This document shows positions 6,572 to 15,855 of a stretch of 64,000 bases of DNA, piece by piece. Position 1 is the stretch's first letter. Each line of letters opens with the position of its first letter. The notes below the pieces were generated by a model, which made no database searches, was not told the DNA's origin, and saw nothing but the letters and a program-made list of their open reading frames with translations. The translations under genes and the position numbers were made by a program. This stretch comes from Leucobacter chromiireducens subsp. solipictus (GTDB lineage Bacteria; Actinomycetota; Actinomycetes; Actinomycetales; Microbacteriaceae), in NCBI RefSeq assembly GCF_016758195.1, contig NZ_QYAC01000004.1, forward strand, positions 218,283-282,282, given 5' to 3'.

Positions 6572-9298
6572 TTGGCTGTGAACACACAGGATCCGTACGC
6601 ACCCGATAGCGACGACATGGATCCCCAGGAGACCGCCGAGTGGCGCGAATCTCTCGACGCGGTCGTCGAGGAACGCGGTGCGGGGCGCGGGCGCGAGATC
6701 ATGACGAGCATGCTGGCACGCTCACGTCAGCTCCACCTGAACGTCCCGCAGGTCCCCACAACGGACTACGTGAACACGATCGCTTCCGAGGATGAACCGG
6801 AGTTCCCCGGGAACGAGGAGCTGGAACGGCGCTACCGTTCGTGGATCCGCTGGAACGCCGCGATGACCGTGCACCGGGCCCAGGCCCCCGGCATCGGCGT
6901 TGGCGGGCACATCTCAACCTACGCGTCCGCGGCGTCGCTGTACGAGGTCGGCTTCAACCACTTCTTCCGCGGCCAGGACCACCCGGGCGGCGGGGATCAG
7001 ATCTTCGTGCAGGGCCACGCCTCCCCCGGCATGTACTCCCGCGCGTTCCTCGAGGGCCGCCTCACCGCGGACCAGCTCGACGGCTTCCGCCAGGAGAAGA
7101 GCCACGCGGGCGGCGGCCTTCCCAGCTACCCGCACCCCCGCCTCGCTCCCGATTTCTGGCAGTTCCCGACCGTGTCGATGGGCCTCGGCCCGATCAACGC
7201 GATCTACCAGGCGCAGGTGAACAAGTACCTGACGAACCGCGGCATCAAGGATGCCTCGGATCAGCACGTCTGGGCGTTCCTCGGCGACGGCGAGATGGAC
7301 GAGGTCGAGAGCCGCGGTCAGCTGCAGGTCGCCGCGAACGAGGGCCTCGACAACCTGACCTTCGTGATCAACGCGAACCTGCAGCGCCTCGATGGCCCGG
7401 TGCGCGGCAACGGCAAGATCATTCAGGAGCTCGAGAGCTACTTCCGCGGCGCCGGCTGGAACGTCATCAAGGTGATCTGGGGCCGCGAGTGGGACGATCT
7501 GCTGGATCGCGACGCCGACGGCGCACTGCTCAACCTGATGAACACGACGCCCGACGGCGATTTCCAGACGTACAAGGCTGAGAACGGCGGCTTCGTCCGC
7601 GACCACTTCTTCGGTCGCGATGAGCGCGCCCTGCGCCTGGTCGAGAACTACTCCGACGAGCAGGTCTGGGGCCTGCGCCGCGGCGGCCACGACTACCGCA
7701 AGGTGTACGCCGCGTACAAGGCCGCGATGGAGCACAAGGGTCGCCCCACCGTCATCATCGCGAAGACGATCAAGGGCTACGGCCTCGGACCGCACTTCGA
7801 GGGGCGCAACGCGACGCACCAGATGAAGAAGATGACGCTGGACGATCTCAAGATGTTCCGCGACACGATGCACATTCCGATCACGGACGCGCAGCTCGAG
7901 GCCGACCCGTACCGCCCGCCGTACTACCACCCGGGTGCACAGGACGAGGCGATCGAATACATCCACGAGCGTCGCCGCTCCCTCGGCGGCTACCTGCCGG
8001 AGCGCCGCAGCACTCACGTGGACCTCGCGGTCCCCGAGGCGAAGTCGTACGCGATCGCCGCGAAGGGATCCGGCACCCAGGAAGCGGCGACCACGATGGT
8101 GTTCGTGCGGCTCCTGAAGGACCTGATGCGCGACGGCGAGTTCGGCAAGCGCATTGTGCCGATCATACCCGATGAGGCGCGGACCTTCGGCATGGACTCC
8201 TTCTTCCCCACGAAGAAGATCTACAACCCGCACGGTCAGAACTATGTGTCCGTGGACCGAGACCTGCTGCTCGCCTACAAGGAGAGCCCGGAGGGCGTCC
8301 TCATCCACGTGGGGATCAATGAGGCCGGCGCTTCGGCCGCGTTCACCGCGGTGGGGACCTCGTACTCCACGCACGGCGAACCGCTGATCCCCGTCTACAT
8401 CTTCTACTCGATGTTCGGGTTCCAGCGCACGGGCGACGCGCTCTGGGCCGCCGGCGACCAGATGGCGCGCGGCTTCCTGATCGGCGCCACCGCGGGACGC
8501 ACCACGCTCACGGGCGAGGGGCTTCAGCACGCGGACGGGCACTCGCTCGCGCTCGCATCCACGAACCCGGCCGTGGTGTCCTACGATCCCGCGTACGGCT
8601 ACGAGATCGGGCACATCATGCGCGCCGGAATCGAGCGCATGTACGGCGGCTCGCACCCGGACCCCAACGTGATCTACTACCTCACGGTGTACAACGAGCC
8701 GATGATCCACCCCGCCGAGCCCGAGGGCACGGACGTGGACGGCATCGTGCGCGGCATCCACCGGGTCCAGGCGGCATCCGCCGGCACCCACAAGGCGCAG
8801 ATCCTCGCCTCCGGCGTGGCGGTGCCGTGGGCCCGCGAGGCCGCAGAGCTGCTCGCGCAGGACTGGGATGTCGCGGCGGACGTGTGGAGCGTGACGAGCT
8901 GGAACGAGCTGCAGCGCGACGGTGCCGCGGCGGAGCGTGAAGCGATGCAGGATCTCACTGCCGCTCCGCGCACGCCGTACCTCACGGAGAAGCTGGCGCA
9001 GGCGGAAGGCCCCGTCGTTGCCGTCAGCGACTGGTCCACGCAGGTGCCCGAGCAGATCCGCCCGTACGTGCCCGGGGACTACTCCGTGCTGGGCGCCGAC
9101 GGCTTCGGTTTCTCGGACACCCGCGCGGCCGCGCGCCGCTACTTCGGCATCGACCGCGAGTCGGTCGTGGTGAAGGTCCTGCAGCGGCTCGCAGCGCAGG
9201 GTAAGCTCGCTGCGGACATCCCGGCGCGTGCTGCGGAGCAGTACCGCCTCAACGATGTCAACGCTGGCACCACGGGTGGTGCTGGCGGCGACGCGTAA
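6572..9298 (+). CDS. aceE: Pyruvate dehydrogenase E1 component, homodimeric
   Basis: At 908 residues this has the usual length of homodimeric actinobacterial AceE, which decarboxylates pyruvate with thiamine diphosphate and passes the acetyl group to E2 to make acetyl-CoA. The cofactor motif runs from [14 protein letters not shown] to [10 protein letters not shown] (about residues 238-275). Other landmarks are [31 protein letters not shown] and the C-terminal [18 protein letters not shown]. The TTG at 6572 is preferred because GGAG lies 7 bases upstream; a GTG at 6578 is the alternative. The regulator and the fatty acid synthesis genes that consume acetyl-CoA-derived malonyl-ACP follow directly. 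E2 and E3 are not in the window. Confidence 0.95.
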   Translation: MAVNTQDPYAPDSDDMDPQETAEWRESLDAVVEERGAGRGREIMTSMLARSRQLHLNVPQVPTTDYVNTIASEDEPEFPGNEELERRYRSWIRWNAAMTVHRAQAPGIGVGGHISTYASAASLYEVGFNHFFRGQDHPGGGDQIFVQGHASPGMYSRAFLEGRLTADQLDGFRQEKSHAGGGLPSYPHPRLAPDFWQFPTVSMGLGPINAIYQAQVNKYLTNRGIKDASDQHVWAFLGDGEMDEVESRGQLQVAANEGLDNLTFVINANLQRLDGPVRGNGKIIQELESYFRGAGWNVIKVIWGREWDDLLDRDADGALLNLMNTTPDGDFQTYKAENGGFVRDHFFGRDERALRLVENYSDEQVWGLRRGGHDYRKVYAAYKAAMEHKGRPTVIIAKTIKGYGLGPHFEGRNATHQMKKMTLDDLKMFRDTMHIPITDAQLEADPYRPPYYHPGAQDEAIEYIHERRRSLGGYLPERRSTHVDLAVPEAKSYAIAAKGSGTQEAATTMVFVRLLKDLMRDGEFGKRIVPIIPDEARTFGMDSFFPTKKIYNPHGQNYVSVDRDLLLAYKESPEGVLIHVGINEAGASAAFTAVGTSYSTHGEPLIPVYIFYSMFGFQRTGDALWAAGDQMARGFLIGATAGRTTLTGEGLQHADGHSLALASTNPAVVSYDPAYGYEIGHIMRAGIERMYGGSHPDPNVIYYLTVYNEPMIHPAEPEGTDVDGIVRGIHRVQAASAGTHKAQILASGVAVPWAREAAELLAQDWDVAADVWSVTSWNELQRDGAAAEREAMQDLTAAPRTPYLTEKLAQAEGPVVAVSDWSTQVPEQIRPYVPGDYSVLGADGFGFSDTRAAARRYFGIDRESVVVKVLQRLAAQGKLAADIPARAAEQYRLNDVNAGTTGGAGGDA

Positions 9299-9326
9299 CT
9301 CAGAGATTGGCGTGGGGGGCTATCCG

Positions 9327-10529
9327 GTGAACGATCGGACCAAGGAGCAGGAGCTCGCGTGGCTTCGTACGATTACGGGAGAGCTCTCCACGCTGACCCT
9401 GACCCGGCTCGACGACACGCTGCCGTGGTACGGCAGCATGCCGCCGAGCCGGCGATCGGCGGTCGGCCTGGTCGCACAGACCGGGATCGCGTCCTTCATC
9501 CAGTGGTACGAGGACCCGAGTTCGACGCCGTGGATCGCCTCCGACGTGTTCGGAGCCGCGCCGCGCGAATTGCTGCGCTCGATCAGCCTGCAGGAGACGC
9601 TGCAACTGATCCGCGTGGTCGTGACGGTCGTCGAGGAGCGGGTCGCCCCACGCAGCGAGGCGCTGCGCGAGGCGATCATGCACTACTCGCGGGACGTCGC
9701 CTTCGCCGCTGCCGACGTCTATGCCCGCGCCGCAGAGGCCCGCGGGCTCTGGGACGCGCGACTCGAAGCGCTCGTGGTGGATTCCATCCTGACCGGCGAG
9801 AGCGACGACGAGCTCCCGAGCCGGATCGCCGCCCTCGGCTGGCACGGCGATGGTGAGGCCGCGGTGCTCGTCGGATCTGCCGAACGCACCGTCGACGTCG
9901 ATCAGCTCCGCCGCTCAGCCCGGCACTCCGGCGCCGACGTGCTCATCGGCTTGCAGGGCACGCGACTCGTGCTCGTGCTGGGCCGGGTCGATCCGGCGCA
10001 GCGCGATGCGAACGACGGGCACGATCACACCCCGCTGACGTTCCTCGAGATCGCGCAGCGACTCGAAGACGGCTTCTCCGACGGGCCGCTGGTGCTCGGC
10101 CCCACCGTTGAGAATCTCGTCGACGCGTCGCGCAGCGCGCGTGCCGCGCTCGCGGGCGTCGCCGTGGCCCGGTCGTGGCGGAAGGCCCCACGCCCCGTGC
10201 TCGCGGACGATCTGCTGCCGGAGCGCGCGCTGGCCGGCGACGGGCTGGCCCGGCGCACCCTCATCGAGCACATCTACGAGCCGCTCGCGGCCCACTCGGG
10301 CGAACTCCTCGAAACGCTGTGGTGCTACCTCGACAACGGACGCTCACTCGAAGCGACCGCCCGGGAACTCTTTGTGCACCCCAACACGGTGCGCTACCGC
10401 CTGAAGAAGGTGTCCGAGGTGATCGGGTGGAACGCCACGGGCGCGCGTGAGGCACTGATCCTGCAGTCTGCGCTCATTGCCGGATCCATCGCACAGAGCG
10501 GACGGAAGCCCTCGGGCGGCCAGAAGTAG
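9327..10529 (+). CDS. fasR: PucR/CdaR-type transcriptional regulator, FasR-like
   Basis: This 400-residue protein ends in a PucR-type helix-turn-helix: LLETLWCYLDNGRSLEATA, then ELFVHPNTVRYRLKKVSEVIG. The middle resembles a GGDEF-like sensory domain of the CdaR group. In Streptomyces, FasR, a PucR-type regulator directly upstream of fabD-fabH-acpP-fabF, activates that operon; gene order here is the same, so the same role is likely. The GTG at 9327 follows a G-rich tract (GGGGGG at 9314-9319). It starts 28 bases after aceE and could be cotranscribed with it. The symbol is by position and family, not by proof. Confidence 0.8.
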   Translation: MNDRTKEQELAWLRTITGELSTLTLTRLDDTLPWYGSMPPSRRSAVGLVAQTGIASFIQWYEDPSSTPWIASDVFGAAPRELLRSISLQETLQLIRVVVTVVEERVAPRSEALREAIMHYSRDVAFAAADVYARAAEARGLWDARLEALVVDSILTGESDDELPSRIAALGWHGDGEAAVLVGSAERTVDVDQLRRSARHSGADVLIGLQGTRLVLVLGRVDPAQRDANDGHDHTPLTFLEIAQRLEDGFSDGPLVLGPTVENLVDASRSARAALAGVAVARSWRKAPRPVLADDLLPERALAGDGLARRTLIEHIYEPLAAHSGELLETLWCYLDNGRSLEATARELFVHPNTVRYRLKKVSEVIGWNATGAREALILQSALIAGSIAQSGRKPSGGQK

Positions 10530-10548
10530 GCCACGAGGCGCGCCGCTT

Positions 10549-10567
10549 TTCCGCAATAACCGCGGAG
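10549..10567. promoter_or_regulatory. Inverted repeat TTCCGC-N7-GCGGAG upstream of fabD
   Basis: A 6-7-6 inverted repeat (one mismatch) matches the site upstream of aceE in both arms and spacer length. It lies just upstream of a possible -10 (TATGGT, 10590-10595) for the fab operon, a position suited to an activator. Binding by the FasR-like protein is inferred. Confidence 0.5.
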
Positions 10568-10641
10568 GTCTACAACGATCTTTCTCATTTATGGTGGGGA
10601 ATATGCAGGTCGCGGCCGTCCGATCTGAGAAACTGGAACAC

Positions 10642-11559
10642 GTGATTGTCATCGCCTGCCCTGGACAGGGCTCTCAGACCCCGGGATTCCTCGCCGATTG
10701 GCTTGAACTTCCCGGCGCATCCGAATTCTTGGCCGAGGCCTCCGAGCGCTCCGGCGTGGACCTCGTGACCCATGGCACGGTGAGCGACGCGGAGACCATC
10801 CGCGATACCGCGATCGCGCAGCCGCTCATCGTGGCCGCCAGCATCCTCGCGTGGCGGGCGCTCGCAGAGCGCACCGAGCTCAGCGGCGTCGGCGTCGCGG
10901 GCCACTCGGTCGGCGAGTTCGCCGCCGCGACGGCAGCGGGTGTCCTCTCCGCGGGCGACGCCCTCCACCTGGTGGGCGTGCGTGGCCGCGCGATGGCCGA
11001 GTCCGCCGCGCGGGTGGCGACCGGCATGGCCGCGGTCGTCGGCGGCGTGGAAGCGGACGTCCTTGACCGGATCACCGCGCACGGCCTCACGCCGGCGAAC
11101 CGGAATGGTGGCGGCCAGATTGTCGCTGCCGGGGCGCGTGACGCGCTCGCCGCGCTCGCCGAGGACGCGCCACGCGGTGCCCGCGTAATCCAGCTCCAGG
11201 TCGCGGGCGCGTTCCACACGGAATACATGGCAGACGCGATTCCCGCGCTCCGCGCGGCGGCCAGCGACGTCACCGCCGCCGATCCGACGCTCCCGCTGTG
11301 GACCAACGCGAACGGCTCGCTCGTGACGGAGGGTGCGACGTTCGTCGAGCTTCTCGTCTCCCAGATCGCGCAGCCGGTCCGCTGGGACGCCTGCATGGCG
11401 AGCTTCCAGAACGCCGGGATCACCGGGCTCATCGAACTGACGCCCGCGGGTGCGCTGAGCGGGATCGCGAAGCGTGCGCTCAAGGGCGTGCCGAGCGTTG
11501 CCATCAAGTCCCCCGCCGATCTCGACGCAGCGGTCGCGCTCATCGCTGACGCCGCCTAA
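10642..11559 (+). CDS. fabD: Malonyl CoA-acyl carrier protein transacylase
   Basis: The 305-residue enzyme transfers malonyl from CoA to ACP, the first committed loading step of type II fatty acid synthesis. It has CPGQGSQTPGFL at the N-terminus, the nucleophile motif GHSVGEFAAA (Ser about residue 88) and GAFHTEYM with the catalytic His. The GTG at 10642 is chosen because the protein then begins VIVIACPGQGSQ as in the family; upstream in-frame starts would add a non-conserved leader. The ribosome binding site is weak (CTGGAA). It heads the fabD-fabH-acpP-fabF cluster. Confidence 0.93.
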   Translation: MIVIACPGQGSQTPGFLADWLELPGASEFLAEASERSGVDLVTHGTVSDAETIRDTAIAQPLIVAASILAWRALAERTELSGVGVAGHSVGEFAAATAAGVLSAGDALHLVGVRGRAMAESAARVATGMAAVVGGVEADVLDRITAHGLTPANRNGGGQIVAAGARDALAALAEDAPRGARVIQLQVAGAFHTEYMADAIPALRAAASDVTAADPTLPLWTNANGSLVTEGATFVELLVSQIAQPVRWDACMASFQNAGITGLIELTPAGALSGIAKRALKGVPSVAIKSPADLDAAVALIADAA

Positions 11560-11576
11560 ACGAAAGATTTCCGACT

Positions 11577-12581
11577 ATGTCGCCTCTTGTGCAGCCCACT
11601 GGCCCCGAGCACTCCCGCATCCTTGCGATCGGCGCGGCCCGCGGCAACGTGGACGTCCCGAACGATGATCTCGTGGGCCCGATTGACTCTTCCGATGAGT
11701 GGATCCGCCAGCGGACCGGGATCATCCAGCGTCGCCGCGCGAGCGCCGATGTTGAGGCGGTCGACCTCGCGGTCGCGGCTGCCGAAGAGGCGATTGAGCG
11801 ATCCGGCCTGGAACGCTCGCAGATCGACGGCGTGATCATCTCGACGATCTCGAATGTCGCGGTCACCCCGTCGATGGCGTCGCTCGCGGCGCATCGGCTC
11901 GGCCTGACGCCCGCCGCGGCCTTCGACATTTCCGCAGCGTGCGCGGGATACGTGTACGGCGTCGCGCAGGCTGACGCGCTCGTGCGTTCCGGTGTGTGCA
12001 CCAACGTGCTCGTGATTGGTGCGGAGAAGCTGTCGGATCTCGTCGACCCGACGGACCGCAGCATTTCGTTCTTGCTCGCCGACGGCGCCGGTGCCGTCAT
12101 TGTCGGGCCCAGCGACCACGCGGGCATCGGCCCGACAGTGTGGGGCTCCGACGGCGAGAAGTGGGATGCGATCCGCATGACTTCCACGTTCGAGGAGTAC
12201 CGCAACAACCCGGGCGAGGTCGCCTGGCCCACGCTCCGCCAAGACGGTCAGACCGTGTTCCGGTGGGCCGTGTGGGAGATGGCGAAGGTCGCGCGCGAGA
12301 CGCTCGAACAGTCGGGTATCGAGCCCGGCGACCTCGCCGCGTTCATTCCGCACCAGGCCAACATGCGCATCGTGGACGAGTTCGCGAAGCAGCTGAAGCT
12401 TCCGGAGCACGTCATTGTGGCGCGCGACATCGAGATGCAGGGCAACACCTCCGCGGCCTCGATCCCGCTCGCGATGCACGCACTGCGTGAGAGCCACCCG
12501 GAGCTGTCCGGTGGTCTCGCCCTCACGATCGGCTTCGGTGCCGGCCTCGTGTACGGCGCGCAGGTCGTCGAGATCCCCTAA
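11577..12581 (+). CDS. fabH: 3-oxoacyl-ACP synthase III
   Basis: The 334-residue enzyme condenses an acyl-CoA primer with malonyl-ACP to start chain elongation. The active-site Cys is in ISAACAGYVYGV (about residue 122), the His in FIPHQANMRIV and the Asn in MQGNTSAASIPLA, completing the Cys-His-Asn triad of KAS III. SSDEWIRQRTGI near the N-terminus is the usual CoA-binding region. In actinobacteria it often accepts branched primers, giving iso and anteiso fatty acids (family knowledge). It begins 17 bases after fabD with GAAAGA as a ribosome binding site. Confidence 0.94.
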   Translation: MSPLVQPTGPEHSRILAIGAARGNVDVPNDDLVGPIDSSDEWIRQRTGIIQRRRASADVEAVDLAVAAAEEAIERSGLERSQIDGVIISTISNVAVTPSMASLAAHRLGLTPAAAFDISAACAGYVYGVAQADALVRSGVCTNVLVIGAEKLSDLVDPTDRSISFLLADGAGAVIVGPSDHAGIGPTVWGSDGEKWDAIRMTSTFEEYRNNPGEVAWPTLRQDGQTVFRWAVWEMAKVARETLEQSGIEPGDLAAFIPHQANMRIVDEFAKQLKLPEHVIVARDIEMQGNTSAASIPLAMHALRESHPELSGGLALTIGFGAGLVYGAQVVEIP

Positions 12582-12660
12582 CCTGGGCCGCGCGCCCTCC
12601 GAGCGAGGCCCGCGCACCCCGATACACTTCATCAGCCAGCCCAATCTAAGGAGAAACACC

Positions 12661-12909
12661 ATGGCATACACCAACGAAGAGGTCCTCGCAGGTCTTGCAG
12701 AGCTCATCAACGACGAGACCGGGATCGCGGCTGACGTCGTCGCAGCGGACAAGTCGTTCACCGATGACCTCGACATCGACTCCATCTCGATGATGACGAT
12801 CGTCGTCAACGCAGAAGAGAAGTTCGACGTGAAGATCCCCGACGAAGAGGTCAAGAACCTCAAGACGGTGGGCGACGCGGTCGACTTCATCGTGAAGGCT
12901 CAGGCCTAA
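12661..12909 (+). CDS. acpP: Acyl carrier protein
   Basis: This 82-residue acidic protein carries growing acyl chains on a phosphopantetheine attached to the Ser in DDLDIDSISMM (about residue 41). The rest (EVLAGLAELINDETGI, VNAEEKFDVKIPDEEV) fits bacterial ACP. It has a strong ribosome binding site (AAGGAG) and an 79-base gap upstream with a possible TACACT -10, so it may also have its own promoter. A GC-rich hairpin follows before fabF, which could raise acpP mRNA over fabF mRNA. Confidence 0.96.
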   Translation: MAYTNEEVLAGLAELINDETGIAADVVAADKSFTDDLDIDSISMMTIVVNAEEKFDVKIPDEEVKNLKTVGDAVDFIVKAQA

Positions 12910-12923
12910 GCGTTCCGGCCGCA

Positions 12924-12949
12924 GGGAGGCGGGCACTCACCCGCCTCCC
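12924..12949 (+). terminator. Hairpin between acpP and fabF (attenuator or mRNA-stabilising)
   Basis: A perfect 10-bp stem GGGAGGCGGG / CCCGCCTCCC with a 6-base loop (CACTCA) starts 14 bases after the acpP stop. No T-tract follows. It may partly terminate transcription or protect the upstream message, which would fit the high demand for ACP relative to synthase. Confidence 0.55.
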
Positions 12950-13016
12950 GCCCGGGCTTCCCGCCCACCCCATCTGCCCAGTCCTTGATTCTGAATCACC
13001 ACCGGAGCACCCCACC

Positions 13017-14258
13017 ATGACGAAGAAAATTGTCGTTACCGGCATTGGCGCCACGTCCCCGATCGGCGGCACCGCCTCGGAGAGCTGGGACGCCCTGCTC
13101 GCTGGCGTGTCCGGCACCCAGACCCTCGCACACGACTGGGTAGCGCAGTACGATCTTCCCGTGCACTTCGCCGCCGAAGCGAAGGTTCGCCCGGAGGAGG
13201 TGCTGGAGCGCCCGGTCGCGAAGCGCCTCGACCCCTCCAGCCAGTTTGCGCTGATCGCCGCGAAGGAGGCGTTCGCCGACGCGGGCAGCCCCGAGATCGA
13301 TCCCGAGCGCCTGGGCGTTGACTGGGCCACCGGCATCGGCGGGCTCTGGTCGCTCCTGAACGCCTGGGACGTGCTGCGCGAGAAGGGACCGCGCCGCGTC
13401 ATGCCGCTGACGGTCCCGATGCTCATGCCGAACGCTCCCGCAGCTGCGGTTTCCATGCACTTCACGGCCCGCGCGTATGCGCGCACCGTGGCCTCGGCGT
13501 GCGCGTCGAGCACCGAATCCATCGCAGCCGCGTACGAGCACCTGCAGTCGGGCTACGCCGACGTGGTGATCGCAGGCGGCTCCGAGTCCGCGATTCACCC
13601 CATCACCATCGCATCCTTCTCATCGATGCAGGCGCTCTCGAAGCGCAACGACTCCCCCGAAACCGCGTCCCGGCCGTACAGCGTTGACCGCGACGGTTTT
13701 GTCATGGGCGAGGGCGCGGCAGCGCTCGTTCTCGAGACCGAGGAGCACGCGCTCGCCCGCGGCGCCAAGATCTACGCGGAAATCGCGGGCGGCGGCGTCA
13801 CCGCCGATTCGTACCACATCACGGCGAACGATCCCGAGGGCCGCGGGGCCAGCCGCGCGGTCGAGATGGCGCTGACCCAGGCCGGTGCCACGCCGGACGA
13901 GGTGACCCACATCAACGCGCACGCGACGTCCACGCCCGTGGGAGATGTCGCCGAGTACGCGGCACTCCGCAACGTGTTCGGGGACCGGATCGACTCGATT
14001 CCCGTGTCGGCCACCAAGGGCGCGACGGGTCACCTGCTCGGTGGCACCGGCGCTCTGGAAGCGATCTTCACGATCCTCGCGGTGCAGCACCGCGTCGCAC
14101 CCCCGACGATCAACCTGTCCGAGCAGGATCCCGAGATTCCGCTGCAGATTGCGGGCGCAGCTCAGGATCTCGGGGCGGGCCCGCAGCTCGCCATCTCGAA
14201 CTCCTTCGGCTTCGGCGGCCACAACGCGGTCGTGGCAATCCGTTCCTACGAGGCGTAA
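13017..14258 (+). CDS. fabF: 3-oxoacyl-ACP synthase II
   Basis: The 413-residue condensing enzyme elongates acyl-ACP with malonyl-ACP. The catalytic Cys lies in VASACASSTESIAAAYEH (about residue 163), and the two His are in NAHATSTPVGD and KGATGHLLGGTGALE. GVTGIGATSPIGG-like wording at the N-terminus (KIVVTGIGATSPIGG) and NSFGFGGHNA at the end are standard. The ATG at 13017 follows CCGGAGCACCCCACC. It is the last gene of the fab operon and is followed by a strong terminator. Confidence 0.95.
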   Translation: MTKKIVVTGIGATSPIGGTASESWDALLAGVSGTQTLAHDWVAQYDLPVHFAAEAKVRPEEVLERPVAKRLDPSSQFALIAAKEAFADAGSPEIDPERLGVDWATGIGGLWSLLNAWDVLREKGPRRVMPLTVPMLMPNAPAAAVSMHFTARAYARTVASACASSTESIAAAYEHLQSGYADVVIAGGSESAIHPITIASFSSMQALSKRNDSPETASRPYSVDRDGFVMGEGAAALVLETEEHALARGAKIYAEIAGGGVTADSYHITANDPEGRGASRAVEMALTQAGATPDEVTHINAHATSTPVGDVAEYAALRNVFGDRIDSIPVSATKGATGHLLGGTGALEAIFTILAVQHRVAPPTINLSEQDPEIPLQIAGAAQDLGAGPQLAISNSFGFGGHNAVVAIRSYEA

Positions 14259-14281
14259 CCCGAGCGGAACACCGACACACG

Positions 14282-14313
14282 GCGAAGGCCCCCTCCGAGG
14301 AGGGGGCCTTCGC
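14282..14313. terminator. Terminator after fabF / convergent with dps
   Basis: A perfect 14-bp stem GCGAAGGCCCCCTC paired with GAGGGGGCCTTCGC encloses the loop CGAG. It is centred between the fabF stop (14258) and the dps stop (14349) and can serve both convergent genes. Confidence 0.85.
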
Positions 14314-14348
14314 GCTGTGCCGAGCGGCTGCTCGGAGAGCCTGTGTCG

Positions 14349-14837
14349 TTACTCCGCGACGTGGGACGCGAGGAACCAGCGGTCCTTGTCGAGCTGCTGT
14401 GCGAGCGCGATCACGATGTCCTGGCTCACCGGGTCGACGGAGTCGAGTCCCTCAACGGCCGCGTAGACCGTCGTGAGCGTCGCGTCGAGCTGTGCCACCA
14501 TCTCACGGATCGTCACGTTCGACTGCTGGAAGCCGTCGCTGAGGACGGGCGTCGTGGTGCGGTCTGCCACGGTCGCGATGCGCGCATCAATCGGCAGGCC
14601 GAGTGCGACGATTCGCTCAGCGACCTCGTCGGAACCAGCCTGGGCGTGGGCCACGACCTCGTCCAGGAACTCGTGGACGCCAACGAAGTTGGTGCCGCGA
14701 ACGTGCCAGTGCGCCTGCTTGCCGTTGACCGCGAGGGCCACGAGATCGTGCACGACGGGGGTGAGGTACTGCGCGACGCCGCTCGGCCGGGCCAGGTCGC
14801 CCTGGGCTGCGGGAATGGTGATCTGCTTGGTAGCCAT
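14349..14837 (-). CDS. dps: Dps family DNA protection / ferritin-like protein
   Basis: The 162-residue protein has the Dps four-helix fold. Motifs are NGKQAHWHVRGTNFVGVHEFL, trimmed here to AHWHVRGTNFVGVHEFLDE, which holds the ferroxidase His and Asp/Glu ligands, and GLPIDARIATVAD. Dps dodecamers oxidise and store iron and shield DNA in starvation and peroxide stress. The ATG at 14837 is preferred over the upstream start at 14906 because GAGGGGA lies 7 bases before it and MATKQITIP fits the family's start. It lies next to haem and iron-uptake genes, making a local iron-homeostasis neighbourhood. Confidence 0.92.
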   Translation of the reverse strand: MATKQITIPAAQGDLARPSGVAQYLTPVVHDLVALAVNGKQAHWHVRGTNFVGVHEFLDEVVAHAQAGSDEVAERIVALGLPIDARIATVADRTTTPVLSDGFQQSNVTIREMVAQLDATLTTVYAAVEGLDSVDPVSQDIVIALAQQLDKDRWFLASHVAE

Positions 14838-14986
14838 ATATGGTTCCCCTCTCTCGTTCATGTGAACTTGTACCCTCAACGGTACGCTCTTTTTCGTGAC
14901 GCGCAAGCAAGGAAAGGCTGCGCTTACACCGATAAATACCCTGTTCGGGCGGTAAAATACTGAAAACGGTACGCGGGTACAGCGAA

Positions 14987-15018
14987 CGCCCAGGCAGGAG
15001 CTTCGTCCTGCCTGGGCG
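14987..15018 (-). terminator. Terminator after hemQ
   Basis: A perfect 13-bp stem CGCCCAGGCAGGA / TCCTGCCTGGGCG has the loop GCTTCG, a stable UUCG-like loop. It lies 21 bases beyond the hemQ stop, on the side where hemH-hemQ transcription ends. The rest of the gap 14838-14986 is the dps promoter region. Confidence 0.8.
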
Positions 15019-15038
15019 CGCCGTACCGGATTCTGCGC

Positions 15039-15773
15039 CTAGCCGAGCAGTCGCGCGAGGAGCTGCTCCGGATCGACCCGCGGCCCGGTGAAAAACGGAG
15101 TTTCCTCGCGCACGTGACGGCGCGCTTCGGTGGCTCGGAGCTCGCGCATCAGATCAACAATCCGGAGGAGATCTCCCGACTCGAACGCGAGCAGCCACTC
15201 GTAGTCGCCCAGCGCGAACGACGCCACGGTGTTGGCGAGCACGTCCCCGTAGTCCTTCGCCGCCGCACCGTGCTCGCGCAGCATCTCGCGACGCTCCGCG
15301 TCCGGAAGGAGGTACCAGTCCGTGCTGCGGACAAACGGGTACACGCAGAGGAAGTCCCCGGGCGCCTCACCGGCGAGGAACGCGGGCACGTGCCCGCGAT
15401 TGAACTCCGCGGCGCGGTGCACCCCGATGTTCGACCACACCGGCTCGAGCCGCGTGGCGGTCCATTCGAGCACCGTCCGGTAGGCGCGCTGCAGCGCCGC
15501 GGTGTCCGGAGCGTGCCACCACAGCATCACGTCGGCGTCGGCCCGGAAGCCCGACACGTCATACCAGCCGCGCGTGGTCAGGCCCGGGATCGCCTCGAGC
15601 TCGGCGAGGAGTCCGTGGGCGATGCTGCGCCATGCCGGCGACACCCCGACCTCGGCGGTGCGACGGGTCTCGCGAAACACCGCGAACATCGTGAAATTCG
15701 TGTCGGCGTTGATGCGCTCGGCAACCGCGCGGTGATCAACGACGGGCGCGGTCGCGCCGGAGGGGGTGGCCAT
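15039..15773 (-). CDS. hemQ: Coproheme decarboxylase (hydrogen peroxide-dependent), HemQ
   Basis: The 244-residue protein belongs to the chlorite dismutase-like HemQ/ChdC family, which converts coproheme to haem b in the last step of the coproporphyrin-dependent haem pathway. Motifs are [53 protein letters not shown] (with the catalytic Tyr region) and [18 protein letters not shown]. The ATG at 15773 follows AAGGAG by 6 bases; the longer ORF upstream is not needed. It is downstream of hemH on the same strand with an 82-base gap, consistent with an operon. Confidence 0.92.
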   Translation of the reverse strand: MATPSGATAPVVDHRAVAERINADTNFTMFAVFRETRRTAEVGVSPAWRSIAHGLLAELEAIPGLTTRGWYDVSGFRADADVMLWWHAPDTAALQRAYRTVLEWTATRLEPVWSNIGVHRAAEFNRGHVPAFLAGEAPGDFLCVYPFVRSTDWYLLPDAERREMLREHGAAAKDYGDVLANTVASFALGDYEWLLAFESGDLLRIVDLMRELRATEARRHVREETPFFTGPRVDPEQLLARLLG

Positions 15774-15855
15774 AGTGTGCTCCTTGAGTGTACGATCAGT
15801 TCGGGGGGCCGGGCGGCACCGGGGTGGCACCGCGGCTGCCCAGTTGCGGTAGCGG

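Noticed and set aside
6914..8791. Open frame of 625 codons on the minus strand opposite aceE
   Set aside because: Antisense shadow of aceE; no recognisable motifs or ribosome binding site.
14838..14986. Possible riboswitch between dps and hemQ
   Set aside because: Only promoter-like AT-rich sequence and one terminator hairpin are seen; no known riboswitch core is recognisable.
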